Source: JBFXAM01 sp050184295
Lineage (GTDB): Bacteria; Planctomycetota; Phycisphaerae; UBA1845; Fen-1342
NCBI GenBank assembly: GCA_050184295.1
Contig: JBFXAM010000002.1
Coordinates: 1 to 64,000, forward strand
Reading direction: 5' to 3'
DNA: 64,000 nt
Position 1 is the first letter of the stretch, and every line of letters starts with the position of its first letter. Positions 43,511 through 52,893 of the stretch are shown in pieces. Position numbers and translations under genes: made by a program. The notes under the pieces are model-generated. The model was not told where the DNA came from and searched no databases. It worked only from the letters and a program-made list of their open reading frames with translations.

Positions 43511-43519
43511 TGCTATAAT
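43511..43519 (+). promoter_or_regulatory. Extended -10 promoter element of the esterase gene
   Basis: TGCTATAAT: a consensus TATAAT at 43514-43519 preceded by TG one base off, an extended -10 type. There is no -35 match. It is 53 bases before the esterase ATG. Confidence 0.55.
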
Positions 43520-43571
43520 TCACGCTCCGGAAAAACGGCCAATGACGTCCGCCGCCGCACGAGGGGAGCTG

Positions 43572-45260
43572 ATGTCCGCACCCGCACCGACCGATGTGCG
43601 CCGACACACGACGCGCCTGCGCCCCGCGCATCGCGCGGGTTCACTCGCCGCGCTCTGCCTTGCCGCGACCGCCGCCGCCCAACCGCGCGAGGATGTCGTC
43701 TTTCAGATCAATCAGGCGACGACCTTCGGCCAAAGCGTGTACGTCGTCGGCAGCCTGTCCGAGCTCGGCGGAAACAACGCCGCGTATGCGCTGAAGCTCG
43801 ATCCCGGCGCTTATCCGACTTGGCGGGCGACGATCGCGCTGCCGCGCGGCGCCTCGTTCACGTATCAATACACCATCCGCAACGACAGCGTCTCGCAGTG
43901 GTCGAACCCGAGCAACACGAACCCGATCGGCACGCCGCTGAACGGCCAAACTGCTCCGCTGCCGGCGGTCCCCGCCGGGAAAGGTCTGTTCTATCACAGC
44001 GCGTGGACGGCGCCGCTCGTGCACTGGCGGATCACGGGTGGCGGCGGCGCGTTCCAGCCGCTCGCACTGCGCGACGCCGGCCCGGGCCGCGGCGGCGTCG
44101 AGCGCCGCTGGCGCGCCCGCGGCATCCCGGCCGCGGGCCGAAGCATCGATTTCTACTTCACCGACGGGACGGCGCGGCGCGACCCCGCGACCGGCACGTA
44201 CTCCACGCTGCTCGACGCGTTCTTTGTGCAGGACGGACAGCTATTCACGTACGTCCCGAGCGCAACGGTCGGCCCGCCGCAGCAGACCAACTTCGGCGCC
44301 TTCTTCTCCGCTGCGCTCAATGAAAACCGCCCATACCGCGTCGTGCTGCCGCGCGGCTACGCCAACAACCTGCAACGCCGCTATCCGGTACTTTATCTGC
44401 ACGACGGTCAGAACGTGTTTGACCTCGGGCCGTTCGGCACGTGGAACGCGGACGAGACCGCGGCGGCGCTGATCCGCTCGGGCGCACTGCGCGAGATCAT
44501 CATGGTGGGCGTCGAAAACACCGCCAACCGCGCCCGCGACTACATTCCACCCGACGACATCGTTCCGATCGGACCCGGCTCAGGTCAGCCCGGTCGCGCC
44601 AACGTGTACGCCCAGTTCCTCATCCACGAGCTGAAGCCGCACATCGATGCGACGTATCGCACGCTCACCGGCCGCGACGACACGGCGACGCTGGGTTCGA
44701 GCCTCGGCGGCGTGGTGTCGCTCTATCTGGGCTGGGATCACAACGCGGTGTTCGCTCGTTGCGGACCGATGAGCGGATCGTGGCAACTGCCGAATTTCCC
44801 CGCCCGCGTGCGCAACGAGGCGTATCGCGATTTGCGCGTCTATCTCGACAGCGGCGACAGCGGGACGTCGAACGACAACGCGTGGCCTTCGATGAGTCTG
44901 CGCGACGGACTGCTGACCAAGGGGTATGTGCTGGAGCGCACGCTGCGACACGTCGTCGGCTACGGGCATCAGCACAATGAGGCCGCCTGGGCCGCACGCC
45001 TGCCGCAGGCGCTGACGTTTCTTTTTCCGGCGACGGAGGACGCTGGCGGGCTGCATCTGCAACTGTATCGCGGCGACGCGAACTGCGACGGCGAAGTCAA
45101 CAACTTCGACGTCGACGCGTTTGTGCTGGCGCTGACCGATCCGGCGGCGTATCGGGCGGCGCATCCACTCTGCGACGAGCGCCTCTGCGACGCGAACGAC
45201 GACGGCGGCGTGAACAACTTCGACATTGACGCGTTCGTCGCGCTGCTCGTTGCGCCGTAG
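43572..45260 (+). CDS. Secreted esterase-like protein with CBM20-like and NNFDID domains
   Basis: 562 residues. The ATG at 43572 follows GAGG by 7 bases; an ATG at 43542 is weaker. The signal is GSLAALCLAATAAA. Residues about 35-130 (VVFQINQATTFGQSVYVVGS, SFTYQYTIRNDSVSQWSNP) fit a CBM20 starch-binding fold. The catalytic part is of the esterase D/IroE-Fes family (alpha/beta hydrolase): RRYPVLYLHDGQNVFD, the nucleophile motif GSSLGGVVSLYLG, and GYGHQHNEAAWAARLPQAL with the likely catalytic His. The C-terminus has two loops, GDANCDGEVNNFDVDAFVLA and CDANDDGGVNNFDIDAFVAL. The likely substrate is an acylated polysaccharide or carbohydrate ester. Its promoter has an extended -10. Confidence 0.92.
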   Translation: MSAPAPTDVRRHTTRLRPAHRAGSLAALCLAATAAAQPREDVVFQINQATTFGQSVYVVGSLSELGGNNAAYALKLDPGAYPTWRATIALPRGASFTYQYTIRNDSVSQWSNPSNTNPIGTPLNGQTAPLPAVPAGKGLFYHSAWTAPLVHWRITGGGGAFQPLALRDAGPGRGGVERRWRARGIPAAGRSIDFYFTDGTARRDPATGTYSTLLDAFFVQDGQLFTYVPSATVGPPQQTNFGAFFSAALNENRPYRVVLPRGYANNLQRRYPVLYLHDGQNVFDLGPFGTWNADETAAALIRSGALREIIMVGVENTANRARDYIPPDDIVPIGPGSGQPGRANVYAQFLIHELKPHIDATYRTLTGRDDTATLGSSLGGVVSLYLGWDHNAVFARCGPMSGSWQLPNFPARVRNEAYRDLRVYLDSGDSGTSNDNAWPSMSLRDGLLTKGYVLERTLRHVVGYGHQHNEAAWAARLPQALTFLFPATEDAGGLHLQLYRGDANCDGEVNNFDVDAFVLALTDPAAYRAAHPLCDERLCDANDDGGVNNFDIDAFVALLVAP

Positions 45261-45304
45261 CGGCGCGCGCCCGCTCGCGCGCCGCGATTCTCTTTCTCTC
45301 CCGC

Positions 45305-46711
45305 GTGAACACGAGACCGTGGATGCAGCGCCCCGCGTTGGACGATTCGATCGTGGCGATCGCGACCGCCTGGCAGGCGGCGCCCGTCGGAATCGTGCGC
45401 ATCAGCGGCGAGGACGCGTTTGAGCTGGTTGCCGGACTTGCCGCGCCGCCCGATGGGTCCGGCGCGCGCGAGCAGCGGGTCGCGCCGCCGCGCACCGCGG
45501 GCTGGACCAGCGCCCGCCTGGTGCTCGGCGACGAACTCGCGTTGCCCGCGACGATCTTCTGGTTCCCCGCGCCGCGCAGCTACACCGGACAGAACGTCGT
45601 CGAGCTGCACACGCTCGGCGCGCCGCCGTTGCTGCGCCTGCTCGCGGGCGCGCTGATCGAGCGCGGGGCACGCCGCGCCCTGCCGGGCGAGTTCACGGCG
45701 CGCGCGTTTCTTGCGGGCAAATTGGACGCGGACGGGGTCGAAACCGTGCTGGCGCGCATCCACGCCGCGGACGCCGGCGCGGCGCGACGTGCGGCGCGGA
45801 GCGACTCGTCGCAGCGGTTCGCGCGATTGGAGCCGCTTCGCGCGGAACTGGTCGACCTGATCGCAGTGCTCGAAGCCGGAATCGACTTTGTGGATGAAGA
45901 GGACGTGCGCCTGATCGCGCCGGCCGACGCGGCCGCCCGCATCGACGCCCTGCGGGTCGCCCTAGCGGCGCTCGACCAGCGCGGCGTGTCGAATGCGCGC
46001 GGCGCCAAGCCGCATGTCGCGCTGGTCGGGCTGCCCAACGCAGGTAAGAGTACGCTGTTCAACGCGTTGCTCGGCACAGAGCGGGCGATCGTCGCGCCCA
46101 TCGTCGGCACGACGCGCGACGTACTCTCCGCCGAACTGAACATCGACGGCGTCGCGTTCGTGCTTCAGGACTCCGCGGGCCTGGGTCGCACCGCCGCGGA
46201 GCTCGACCTTGCGGCACACTGTGCCACCGAAGCCGCCGCCGACGCCGCCGACCTGGTGCTCTGGGTTCACGCGGCTGGCGAGCCCTGGACTGCGCACGAG
46301 CGCACCGCGCTGGCGCGCGTGCCCGCGGAGCGCCGGCTTGTAGTGCTCAGCAAGTGCGATCTCGGCCCGCCGCGCGCCGACCTCGACGACGCCACTACCC
46401 AGGAAGCGCTCCGCGTGAGTCACGCGAACGGGCTCGGACTGGGCGAGCTGCGGCGTGCCCTGGCGACCCGCCTGGCGCGCTACACCACGGGCGCGCTCGT
46501 CGATCAGTTTTCCGCCGGCGTCGCCGCGGCCCGCGCCCCGCTGGCGCGTGCCCTGGCGGCGGTGGACGCGCGTGCCCCCGCGCTCCGCGATGCGGAGTTG
46601 ATCGCTTGGGAACTGCGCGCTGCGGCCGCGGCCCTGTCGCGGACGATGGATGTGCCGCTCGTCGATGAGGTGCTCGGTAGGATCTTCTCGAACTTCTGTA
46701 TCGGAAAGTGA
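45305..46711 (+). CDS. mnmE: tRNA modification GTPase MnmE
   Basis: 468 residues. The GTG at 45305 is used; an ATG at 45323 is an alternative, neither with a strong RBS. MnmE with MnmG modifies the wobble uridine of certain tRNAs. Domain order: N-terminal folate-binding domain (DDSIVAIATAWQAAPVGIVR, PGEFTARAFLAGKLD), helical domain, and a G domain with GLPNAGKSTLFNALLG, GTTRD, DSAGL (G3) and SKCDL (G4). The C-terminal FCIGK with its catalytic Cys is present. The length is typical. mnmG is not in this window. Confidence 0.96.
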   Translation: MNTRPWMQRPALDDSIVAIATAWQAAPVGIVRISGEDAFELVAGLAAPPDGSGAREQRVAPPRTAGWTSARLVLGDELALPATIFWFPAPRSYTGQNVVELHTLGAPPLLRLLAGALIERGARRALPGEFTARAFLAGKLDADGVETVLARIHAADAGAARRAARSDSSQRFARLEPLRAELVDLIAVLEAGIDFVDEEDVRLIAPADAAARIDALRVALAALDQRGVSNARGAKPHVALVGLPNAGKSTLFNALLGTERAIVAPIVGTTRDVLSAELNIDGVAFVLQDSAGLGRTAAELDLAAHCATEAAADAADLVLWVHAAGEPWTAHERTALARVPAERRLVVLSKCDLGPPRADLDDATTQEALRVSHANGLGLGELRRALATRLARYTTGALVDQFSAGVAAARAPLARALAAVDARAPALRDAELIAWELRAAAAALSRTMDVPLVDEVLGRIFSNFCIGK

Positions 46712-47017
46712 ATCCGCCGGATCGGGCCGAGAACCGCAAACCGATCAAGGATGATCGGAGTCCTGAATATAGCCCGCGACAATCGATCGGCGCGGCTCGG
46801 CTCCACGAGCGCGGGATTGGGATGCGCGGCTAACAAAATCCGACAGCCGCGAGCCGCTTGAAACTCGGCCCCGCGCGTATAACATAATGTTGCGGAATTG
46901 GTTATGGTGTTTCGAACGAACGGTAAGCGATTTCGTCGGTGCGGCGGGATTTTCTAAACTTAACCCGCGTTACCGCCGATACATAGTGTCAGAAATTCGA
47001 AAAATTTTGCGTGATCA
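46712..47017. other. AT-rich intergenic patch upstream of a small RNA
   Basis: From about 46825 to 47070 the DNA is markedly AT-richer than the rest of the window (for example ATAACATAATGTTG at 46876). ACGGTAAGCG near 46920 and CGCGTTACCG near 46965 can pair, and GCGGG/CCCGC lie within, so a folded RNA could extend over it. I see no protein gene. Confidence 0.5.
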
Positions 47018-47047
47018 TCGACACGAATTGCGTTCAGATGGTATAAA
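47018..47047 (+). promoter_or_regulatory. Promoter of a probable small RNA
   Basis: TCGACA at 47018-47023 and TATAAA at 47042-47047 are 18 bases apart, matching sigma-70 boxes. The predicted start is near 47055. Confidence 0.55.
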
Positions 47048-47054
47048 TAAGAAG

Positions 47055-47163
47055 TGAGGGTCGATAATAATCGTCGCCTGTCCGGCGACCGCAGTACCTG
47101 GCTTCTTTCCCCTCCGGAGAGCACCGGGACGCCTTAGGGCCCCTGGTGCCCTCTTTTTTTTTT
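47055..47163 (+). ncRNA. Probable small RNA with intrinsic terminator
   Basis: About 109 nt from the predicted start to a strong terminator, with no open frame of note. A hairpin GTCGCC/GGCGAC (47073-47089) is near the 5' end. A pyrimidine-rich, C-rich single strand (CTTCTTTCCCCTCC) precedes the terminator and could pair with ribosome sites. The RNA is neither a tRNA nor SRP RNA; I do not recognise its family. It lies between mnmE and the oppositely oriented rnr. Confidence 0.5.
47119..47163 (+). terminator. Strong rho-independent terminator
   Basis: GCACCGGG (47121-47128) pairs with CCTGGTGC (47142-47149), then CCTC and ten Ts (47154-47163). This is the cleanest terminator in the window. 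Confidence 0.85.
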
Positions 47164-47236
47164 GAACTCCTCGCGGACCTGCGCACGCTCCCGCCGGGCT
47201 CGCCCTTGCCGATAGTACCGAAAATCCGCATGCTTG

Positions 47237-49504
47237 CTACCGTCGCCGACCCCGCACGCCGCGCACGCCCCTGCCGCGTGATGGCACGCGCTTGCGCCCG
47301 CGGCCGCCGCCGGCTCGCTCAGACGCCGCCGCGTCGCGTTCGCCGGCCGCGACACCCAGCACGCCGGCGGCCGGTGTCAGCACCAGCGTCTCTCGAGCTT
47401 CGTCGACGCTCGCGACGCGCACCCGCACCGGCTGCCCCGCCGTGACGAGCCGGCGCGTGCGGCGGGCTGCGTACGTGGCCGCCCGCTCGTCATACGACCA
47501 GTCGTCGTGACCGAACGCTTCGAGCGGCACGAGCCCCTCGGCGAGGTGCGGCTGCACCTGGACGAACGCGCCGAAACGCATGACGCTCGTGATGACGCCG
47601 TCGAATTCCTGCCCCACCTTGCCGCGGAACAGACTCAGCATGAGGAGGTGCTGCACGGCGCGAGCGGCAGTCTGCGCGCGGCGCTCGGTCGCACTGGCAT
47701 GCCGGCCGAGGTCGGCCAGCGCTTCGACCGCCGTGTCGCTGCGCTCGCGCGGATGAGCGCCGGAATTCGCGCCGCCGCGGATCACCGCGTCGAGCAGGCG
47801 GTGAACGGTAAGATCCGGATAGCGCCGGATCGGCGACGTGAAGTGGCAGTAGTCCTCGCTGGCGAGCGCAAAGTGCCCTTCGTCGGACGGACTGTAGCGC
47901 GCCTGCGGCAGCGTGCGCAGCAAGAGGTAGTTGACGATCAGCTCCTCCGGCCGGCCGCGGACCTGGTCGAGCAGCGCGTGGATCGCCTCGCGGTCGAGCA
48001 CGCGCGGCGGCTTGCGCCCCAGCACGGGCGCGAGCGGCGCGAGCTGCTCGGCCGCGTCGGCCTCGGGCGGCGGGTGAATCCGCCGCAGGTGCGGGATCTC
48101 GCGCTGCATCAGCAGCTCGGAGACGGCCTCGTTCGCGGCCACCATGAACATCTCGATGATGGTGTGCGAGAAGCTGGCGTCCGCGGCGCGGGCGTCGAGC
48201 ACGCGGCCGTCGCGATCGAGTTGAAACGCCGCCTCGGGCACGTTGAGCACGATCATGCCCTCGCGCAGCCGCCGCTCGCGGATGCGCCGCGCCAGCTTTT
48301 CGGCGGTGCGCAGCAGGCCGACGATCTCCCGCGAGTGCTCGTGCGGGCCGCCGTCGAGAATGCCGGTCGCTTGCTCGTACGTGAGCCGCGCGTGCGAGCG
48401 AATCACGCTGTTCGCAAAGCGCCGCTCGACGATCTCGGCCCGCTCGTTGTAGGTGAGGAAGACGCTCTTGGCGAGGCGCGGCTGGTCCGGCTGGAGACTG
48501 CAAACGCCGTTGCTGAGCGTCTCGGGCAGCATCGGCACGACATAGCCGGGGAAATAGACACTGGTGCCGCGCAGTCGCGCCTCGCGATCGAGCACGCCGC
48601 CTTCGGGCACAAAGTGTGCGACGTCCGCGATGTGCACGCCGAGGCGCAGCAGTCCGCCGGCGCGGTGCTCGATCGAAATCGCGTCGTCGAAGTCGCGCGC
48701 GTCGAGCGGATCGATCGTAATCGTGAGCAGCTCGCGCAGGTCTTCGCGCCCGTCGTGTCGCTCGGGGTCGAACTGCCGCGCCGCGTGCTGCGCCGCGCGG
48801 CGCACCGCGGGCGCGAAGACGTCGGGAATCTCGTGCCGCCGGAGCACCGTGAGAATCTTGGTCTGTGTCGCCGTGGGCGGGCCGAGCTTCTCGACGATCA
48901 CCGCGCGCGTCCGCCGCGCGCTGGTGACGTCCGGCAGCGCCTCGACAACGACCACGTCGCCGGGCGCCGCCGACTTGGCGGTCGGGTCGTCGATCTCGAT
49001 GAGCGGCGAAGGCGTGCGCCCGTGGGGTCGCACGACAAATCGAGCGCCGAGCCTCTCAAGCGTTCCGATCCAGCGCAGCGTGCCGCGCTCCATGACGCGG
49101 AGCACCGAGGCGCAGGGTCGCGGGTCGTCGCGGCGGGACTTCCAGACGCGGACCAGCACGGTGTCGCCGTCGAGCGCGTCGCCGCCGCGGCCGCGCGGCA
49201 CATAGAGATCGGGCCCCTCGGCGCGCTGCACGAAGCCGAAACCGCGTGCGTGTGCGCGGTAGACGCCGACGACACGGTCGGCCGGCTCCGGGGCTTCGAG
49301 GCGGCGACCCTGACCGAGGACGATGCGGCCGGCCGCGAGCAGATCCCGCGCCGCCTGGCGGAATCCCGCATAGTGGTCGTCCGCCACGCCGAGCGCGCGC
49401 GCCAGGGCGCGCAGCTTCAGTGGTCGTTCGCGGTGGTCGGCGATATACTGCAAGATGACCTGAGACCAGTCGTGGGAGGGCTCAGGCGGGCATTTTGATG
49501 GCAT
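47237..49504 (-). CDS. rnr: Ribonuclease R
   Basis: 755 residues from the ATG at 49504; the longer frame to 49648 runs into the ACT gene's leader. RNase R is a 3'-5' exoribonuclease that degrades structured RNA. Order: an N-terminal helix-turn-helix (LKLRALARALGVADDHYAGF), cold-shock domains (VVGVYRAHARGFGFVQRAEG, GALDGDTVLVRVWKSRR), the catalytic RNB domain with ITIDPLDARDFDDAISIEHR (the four conserved Asp), VHIADVAHFV, PMLPETLSNGVCSL, AEDYCHFTSPIRRYPDL-type block (SEDYCHFTSPIRRYPDLTV), and a C-terminal S1 domain (GQEFDGVITSVMRFGAFVQV). The tail is Arg/Gly-rich. It converges with the small RNA. Confidence 0.95.
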   Translation of the reverse strand: MPSKCPPEPSHDWSQVILQYIADHRERPLKLRALARALGVADDHYAGFRQAARDLLAAGRIVLGQGRRLEAPEPADRVVGVYRAHARGFGFVQRAEGPDLYVPRGRGGDALDGDTVLVRVWKSRRDDPRPCASVLRVMERGTLRWIGTLERLGARFVVRPHGRTPSPLIEIDDPTAKSAAPGDVVVVEALPDVTSARRTRAVIVEKLGPPTATQTKILTVLRRHEIPDVFAPAVRRAAQHAARQFDPERHDGREDLRELLTITIDPLDARDFDDAISIEHRAGGLLRLGVHIADVAHFVPEGGVLDREARLRGTSVYFPGYVVPMLPETLSNGVCSLQPDQPRLAKSVFLTYNERAEIVERRFANSVIRSHARLTYEQATGILDGGPHEHSREIVGLLRTAEKLARRIRERRLREGMIVLNVPEAAFQLDRDGRVLDARAADASFSHTIIEMFMVAANEAVSELLMQREIPHLRRIHPPPEADAAEQLAPLAPVLGRKPPRVLDREAIHALLDQVRGRPEELIVNYLLLRTLPQARYSPSDEGHFALASEDYCHFTSPIRRYPDLTVHRLLDAVIRGGANSGAHPRERSDTAVEALADLGRHASATERRAQTAARAVQHLLMLSLFRGKVGQEFDGVITSVMRFGAFVQVQPHLAEGLVPLEAFGHDDWSYDERAATYAARRTRRLVTAGQPVRVRVASVDEARETLVLTPAAGVLGVAAGERDAAASERAGGGRGRKRVPSRGRGVRGVRGRRR

Positions 49505-49634
49505 CGCACCGGCCAGCGAGACACAGGACGGCGACGCGACAACGCGACCAGCGTGCGACGTTCGCCCCCTCATGCGACATGATACGCTGCCGCCCACATC
49601 CCGGCCAACCACCCATTCCGCAGGGGACCGAGCC

Positions 49635-50111
49635 ATGACCAACAACAATCACACGCTGCGCACCGACACGCAACTTTCCGTCTTCCTCGTCAACAAACCC
49701 GGCGTGCTCGCGCGCGTCTGCCAGCAGCTCGCGGACAGCAAGATCAACATCGTCGGCATGAGCATGATGGACTCCACCGAGCACGGCGTGCTGCGGATGG
49801 TCGTCGAAGAGCCGCAGCGGGCCCGCGGCATGCTTACGCATCTCGACGTGCCCACGACCGAGACGCAGGTGCTGGTCGCCACGCTTCCCAACCGCCCCGG
49901 CGCGCTTGCCGACATGGTCGAACGCCTGGCCGCCGCGCACATCAACGTCAACTACGCGTACTGCACGACCGGCGCGCCCGGCGGTAAAACGCTCGGCATC
50001 TTCAAGGTCACCGACAACCAGAAGGCCATGCACGTCCTCGAGGAACGCAAACCGCGTCGCAAGGAACCCCTCGCCGCCGTCCGCGCCGAGCCCCGCGCGC
50101 GCCGCCGCTGA
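49635..50111 (+). CDS. Protein with two tandem ACT domains
   Basis: 158 residues. The ATG at 49635 has GGGGA 7 bases upstream. The first ACT domain is TQLSVFLVNKPGVLARVCQQ followed by KINIVGMSMMDSTEHGVLRM; the second is TQVLVATLPNRPGALADMVE, then HINVNYAYCTT. ACT domains bind amino acids and control enzymes. Stand-alone two-ACT proteins are usually small regulators of amino-acid metabolism. It is 2 bases from the DUF2752 gene, so the two are one operon. The C-terminus is Arg-rich and unconserved. Confidence 0.92.
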   Translation: MTNNNHTLRTDTQLSVFLVNKPGVLARVCQQLADSKINIVGMSMMDSTEHGVLRMVVEEPQRARGMLTHLDVPTTETQVLVATLPNRPGALADMVERLAAAHINVNYAYCTTGAPGGKTLGIFKVTDNQKAMHVLEERKPRRKEPLAAVRAEPRARRR

Positions 50112-50113
50112 AC

Positions 50114-50641
50114 ATGTGCAACGCCGCGCCGGACCCAGAGCCGCACCGCGAGCCGAGCGCGGCGGCGCGCCATGAGGACGTGCACGCCGGTCCTAGGCTT
50201 TCGCCGGGCGCGACGCGCCTCTACGCGCTGCTCACGCTCGCGACGTGCGCCGCGGTGCTGGCGCTCGCGGTTTGGCTCAAGCCGGACACGCGCGGCTACG
50301 GCACGCACGAGCAGCTGCGCGTGGCGCCCTGCGGATGGCTCGAACGCTACCGGCTGCCTTGTCCCACGTGCGGCATGACGACCGCGTTCTCGTTCACCGT
50401 CCGCGGGCGGTTTCTTGCTGCTGCGTGGGCGCAGCCAGCGGGCTTCTCGCTCGCGCTCATGACCGTCGCATTGGCCGTCGGCGCCGCGTTTGCGCTCGTC
50501 GCCGGACGCGTCCCGCGTCTGCGCTGGCCGCTCCTCACGCCTTACCGCGTGTTCTGGATACTCCTTCTGCTGCTGGTCGGCGGATGGGCGTTCAAACTCG
50601 CCGCGGGCCTGCTCGCCGGCGAACTGCCGCTGCGCCGCTGA
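50114..50641 (+). CDS. DUF2752 membrane protein
   Basis: 175 residues; the ATG is 2 bases after the ACT gene's stop. Three membrane helices: LYALLTLATCAAVLALAVWL, ALMTVALAVGAAFALVAG and FWILLLLLVGGWAFKLAAGL. The DUF2752 signature CGWLERYRLPCPTCGMTTAF is present between the first two, with the paired CPTCGMT cysteines. Function unknown; the family is widespread and uncharacterised. Confidence 0.9.
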   Translation: MCNAAPDPEPHREPSAAARHEDVHAGPRLSPGATRLYALLTLATCAAVLALAVWLKPDTRGYGTHEQLRVAPCGWLERYRLPCPTCGMTTAFSFTVRGRFLAAAWAQPAGFSLALMTVALAVGAAFALVAGRVPRLRWPLLTPYRVFWILLLLLVGGWAFKLAAGLLAGELPLRR

Positions 50642-50787
50642 GTGCGGGGTCGCCCTGCCGCGCCGCGAACGCGTGGAGCCGCGCGAGCCCGCGACTACAA
50701 TCCCCCGACGGCTTGCGGTATAAGAGCGGGTTCGCGGCCGGGCGCCGCGCACCGGCGGGGCGGAACGCACGAACGCAGAGGACCAGC

Positions 50788-52257
50788 ATGGCGGAAGAGC
50801 AAATCCCCAATACGGCCGCGCCGCCGACGACCAGCGACAGCGACAAGTCGAAAGCCCGCCAGTGGTTCAAGAAGGCCAACGACTGCCGCCAGAAGCGCGA
50901 GTACGACTACGCGGTCGAGTGCTACCTCAGCGGGTTGGGTTTCTGGCCCGACGCAGTCGAAGACGGGCTGATGCCGCTGGGATCGCTCGCGCTCCAGCGC
51001 CAGCAGGCCGGCGGCAAACCGCCTGGCATGATGGAGAAGATGAAGCGCTCCACGTCGGGCAAGGACGTGAAGCAGAATCTGCTCAACGCGCTCTGGCTGT
51101 GGGTGAAGGATCCAAAGGGCTACGAGCACACCGAGGCGGCGCTGAAGAACGCGCTCAAACTGGGCTATCTCGAGATCGTGAAGTTCATCGCGCCCAAGGC
51201 GCTCGACCTGCTGAAGCAGGAGAAGAAGCCGTCCCCGGCGCGGTTCAAAATCCTCCGCCAGACGCTGCTCGACGCGGCGGAGCGCGCGGAGCTGCTGGGG
51301 CAGGTCGAGATGCAGGTCTGGCTGCTCGACCAGGCTACGACCTCGCTCGAGTTCCTGCGCTCGCGCATACCCGATGACGCCGACCTGCGCAACGAGCACC
51401 GCGACGTTTCCAGCAAGCTGACGATCGCGCGCGGCAAATACTCCGAAGCGGAGTCGTTCCGTTCGTCGTTGAAGGACGCGGAGAAGCAGACCGTCCTGCA
51501 CGACACCGACCGCGTCAAGCAGGGCGAGCAGACCTTCGAGACGCTGCTCGCGGCGGCTCGCAACGAGTTGGCCGAGCACCCGACGCTCACCGCGAAGGTG
51601 TTCGGACTCGTCGACCTGCTTTGCCGCCGCGAACGCAAGGACGACGAGGACGAGGCGATCCAGCTGCTGGCGCGCTACTACGCGGAGAGCAAGAACTACA
51701 GCTACAAGATGCGCGCGGACGACATCCGTCTGCGTCAGCTCGCACGGACGACGCGCGAGCTGTTGACCGAGGCGAAACGCACCGGCTCTGAAGACGACAA
51801 GCGCAACGCGCGGCTCGCGGCCATGGACCAGCTCGAGACGGAGATCGAGATTCAGCGCGAACGGATGTCCAACTATCCGACCGACCTGCGAATCAAGTTT
51901 CGCTATGCGCAAGCGCTGTTCCGTGCGAAGCGCTACGACGACGCGATCCCCGCGCTCCAGGCCGCGCAGGCGGATCCGCGCAACCGCGTGCAGTGCCTGC
52001 TGCTGATGGGCCGCTGCTTCTACGAGAAGCAGCAGCCGACGCCGGCCCGCGAGGTCATCCAGGAAGCGCTCGACGCGTACGAACTGACCGGCGACGACAC
52101 GCACAAGGAACTGCTCTATCACCTCGCCCAGGCGTACGAAGCCGAGGGCAACGCGACCGAGGCCGCCGCCACGCTCGGCAAGCTCGTTCGCGTGGATTAC
52201 AACTACGCGGGCGGGGCGGCCCGCGAGCGCTTGGAAAAACTGAGCAAGACGGGATAG
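50788..52257 (+). CDS. TPR-repeat cytoplasmic protein
   Basis: 489 residues from the ATG at 50788 with AGAGGA 5 bases upstream. There is no signal peptide. N-terminal TPR: ARQWFKKANDCRQKREYDYA, followed by long helical, Glu/Lys/Arg-rich stretches, and C-terminal TPRs (RIKFRYAQALFRAKRYDDAI, LLYHLAQAYEAEGNATEAAA). The family is conserved in planctomycetes, and the protein is probably a scaffold. No catalytic domain is visible. Confidence 0.87.
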   Translation: MAEEQIPNTAAPPTTSDSDKSKARQWFKKANDCRQKREYDYAVECYLSGLGFWPDAVEDGLMPLGSLALQRQQAGGKPPGMMEKMKRSTSGKDVKQNLLNALWLWVKDPKGYEHTEAALKNALKLGYLEIVKFIAPKALDLLKQEKKPSPARFKILRQTLLDAAERAELLGQVEMQVWLLDQATTSLEFLRSRIPDDADLRNEHRDVSSKLTIARGKYSEAESFRSSLKDAEKQTVLHDTDRVKQGEQTFETLLAAARNELAEHPTLTAKVFGLVDLLCRRERKDDEDEAIQLLARYYAESKNYSYKMRADDIRLRQLARTTRELLTEAKRTGSEDDKRNARLAAMDQLETEIEIQRERMSNYPTDLRIKFRYAQALFRAKRYDDAIPALQAAQADPRNRVQCLLLMGRCFYEKQQPTPAREVIQEALDAYELTGDDTHKELLYHLAQAYEAEGNATEAAATLGKLVRVDYNYAGGAARERLEKLSKTG

Positions 52258-52375
52258 CACACCGGGGCGTGGAAAAGTCGCCCCGCTCCGGTTAGAGTAT
52301 GCGGCTCGCCCGCAGGCGTCGGGCGTTCGGCGGACGGGCAGCCGCCGGGTTTCGGACGTTTTTTGAGGAACGCAC

Positions 52376-52660
52376 GTGGCGCATTCGATTTCGGCCAAGA
52401 AGCGGATTCGACAGAACGCAAAGCGGGCAGCAATGAACCGGGCGCGACACAGTCGGCTGCGCTCGCAGCTGCGAAAGACCCGGGACGCGCTGACAACGGG
52501 TAACGCGGGCGACGCTGAAAAGGCTTTCAAAGAGGTCGTTCAGCTGCTCGACCGCGAGTCGAACCGCGGCCTGATCCACCCCAACGCGGCCGCGCGCCGC
52601 AAGAGCCGACTGGCCCGTCGACTCAACGCGGTCAAGGCGCAACCACCAGCCAAGAAGTAA
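52376..52660 (+). CDS. rpsT: 30S ribosomal protein S20
   Basis: 94 residues from the GTG at 52376 with GAGGA 6 bases upstream. The sequence AHSISAKKRIRQNAKRAAMN and RHSRLRSQLRKTRDAL, ending in KGxIHPNAAARRKSRLARR-type (RGLIHPNAAARRKSRLARRL), is the S20 fingerprint. It binds 16S rRNA in the small subunit. Confidence 0.97.
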   Translation: MAHSISAKKRIRQNAKRAAMNRARHSRLRSQLRKTRDALTTGNAGDAEKAFKEVVQLLDRESNRGLIHPNAAARRKSRLARRLNAVKAQPPAKK

Positions 52661-52893
52661 GTTAGAACGCTTCAACGGTGTTTTTGCGAGGTTGAGTTCC
52701 TGGCTCAGCAGCTCTGTCGGGAGCGCGCCCGGAACCGGCCGCGAGCTTCTCCGGCCCGCCCTTCCCCCTGTCGATCCCACAGGTTCGTGGCTACACTCGG
52801 TCGATCTCTTCTGCGGCGGCGTCTCGCCCGCGCGATCGCGGTGCGGCCCGTCGGCAGCATGCGCGCCGGCTCGGCGCGCCAGCGGAGAGCCGC

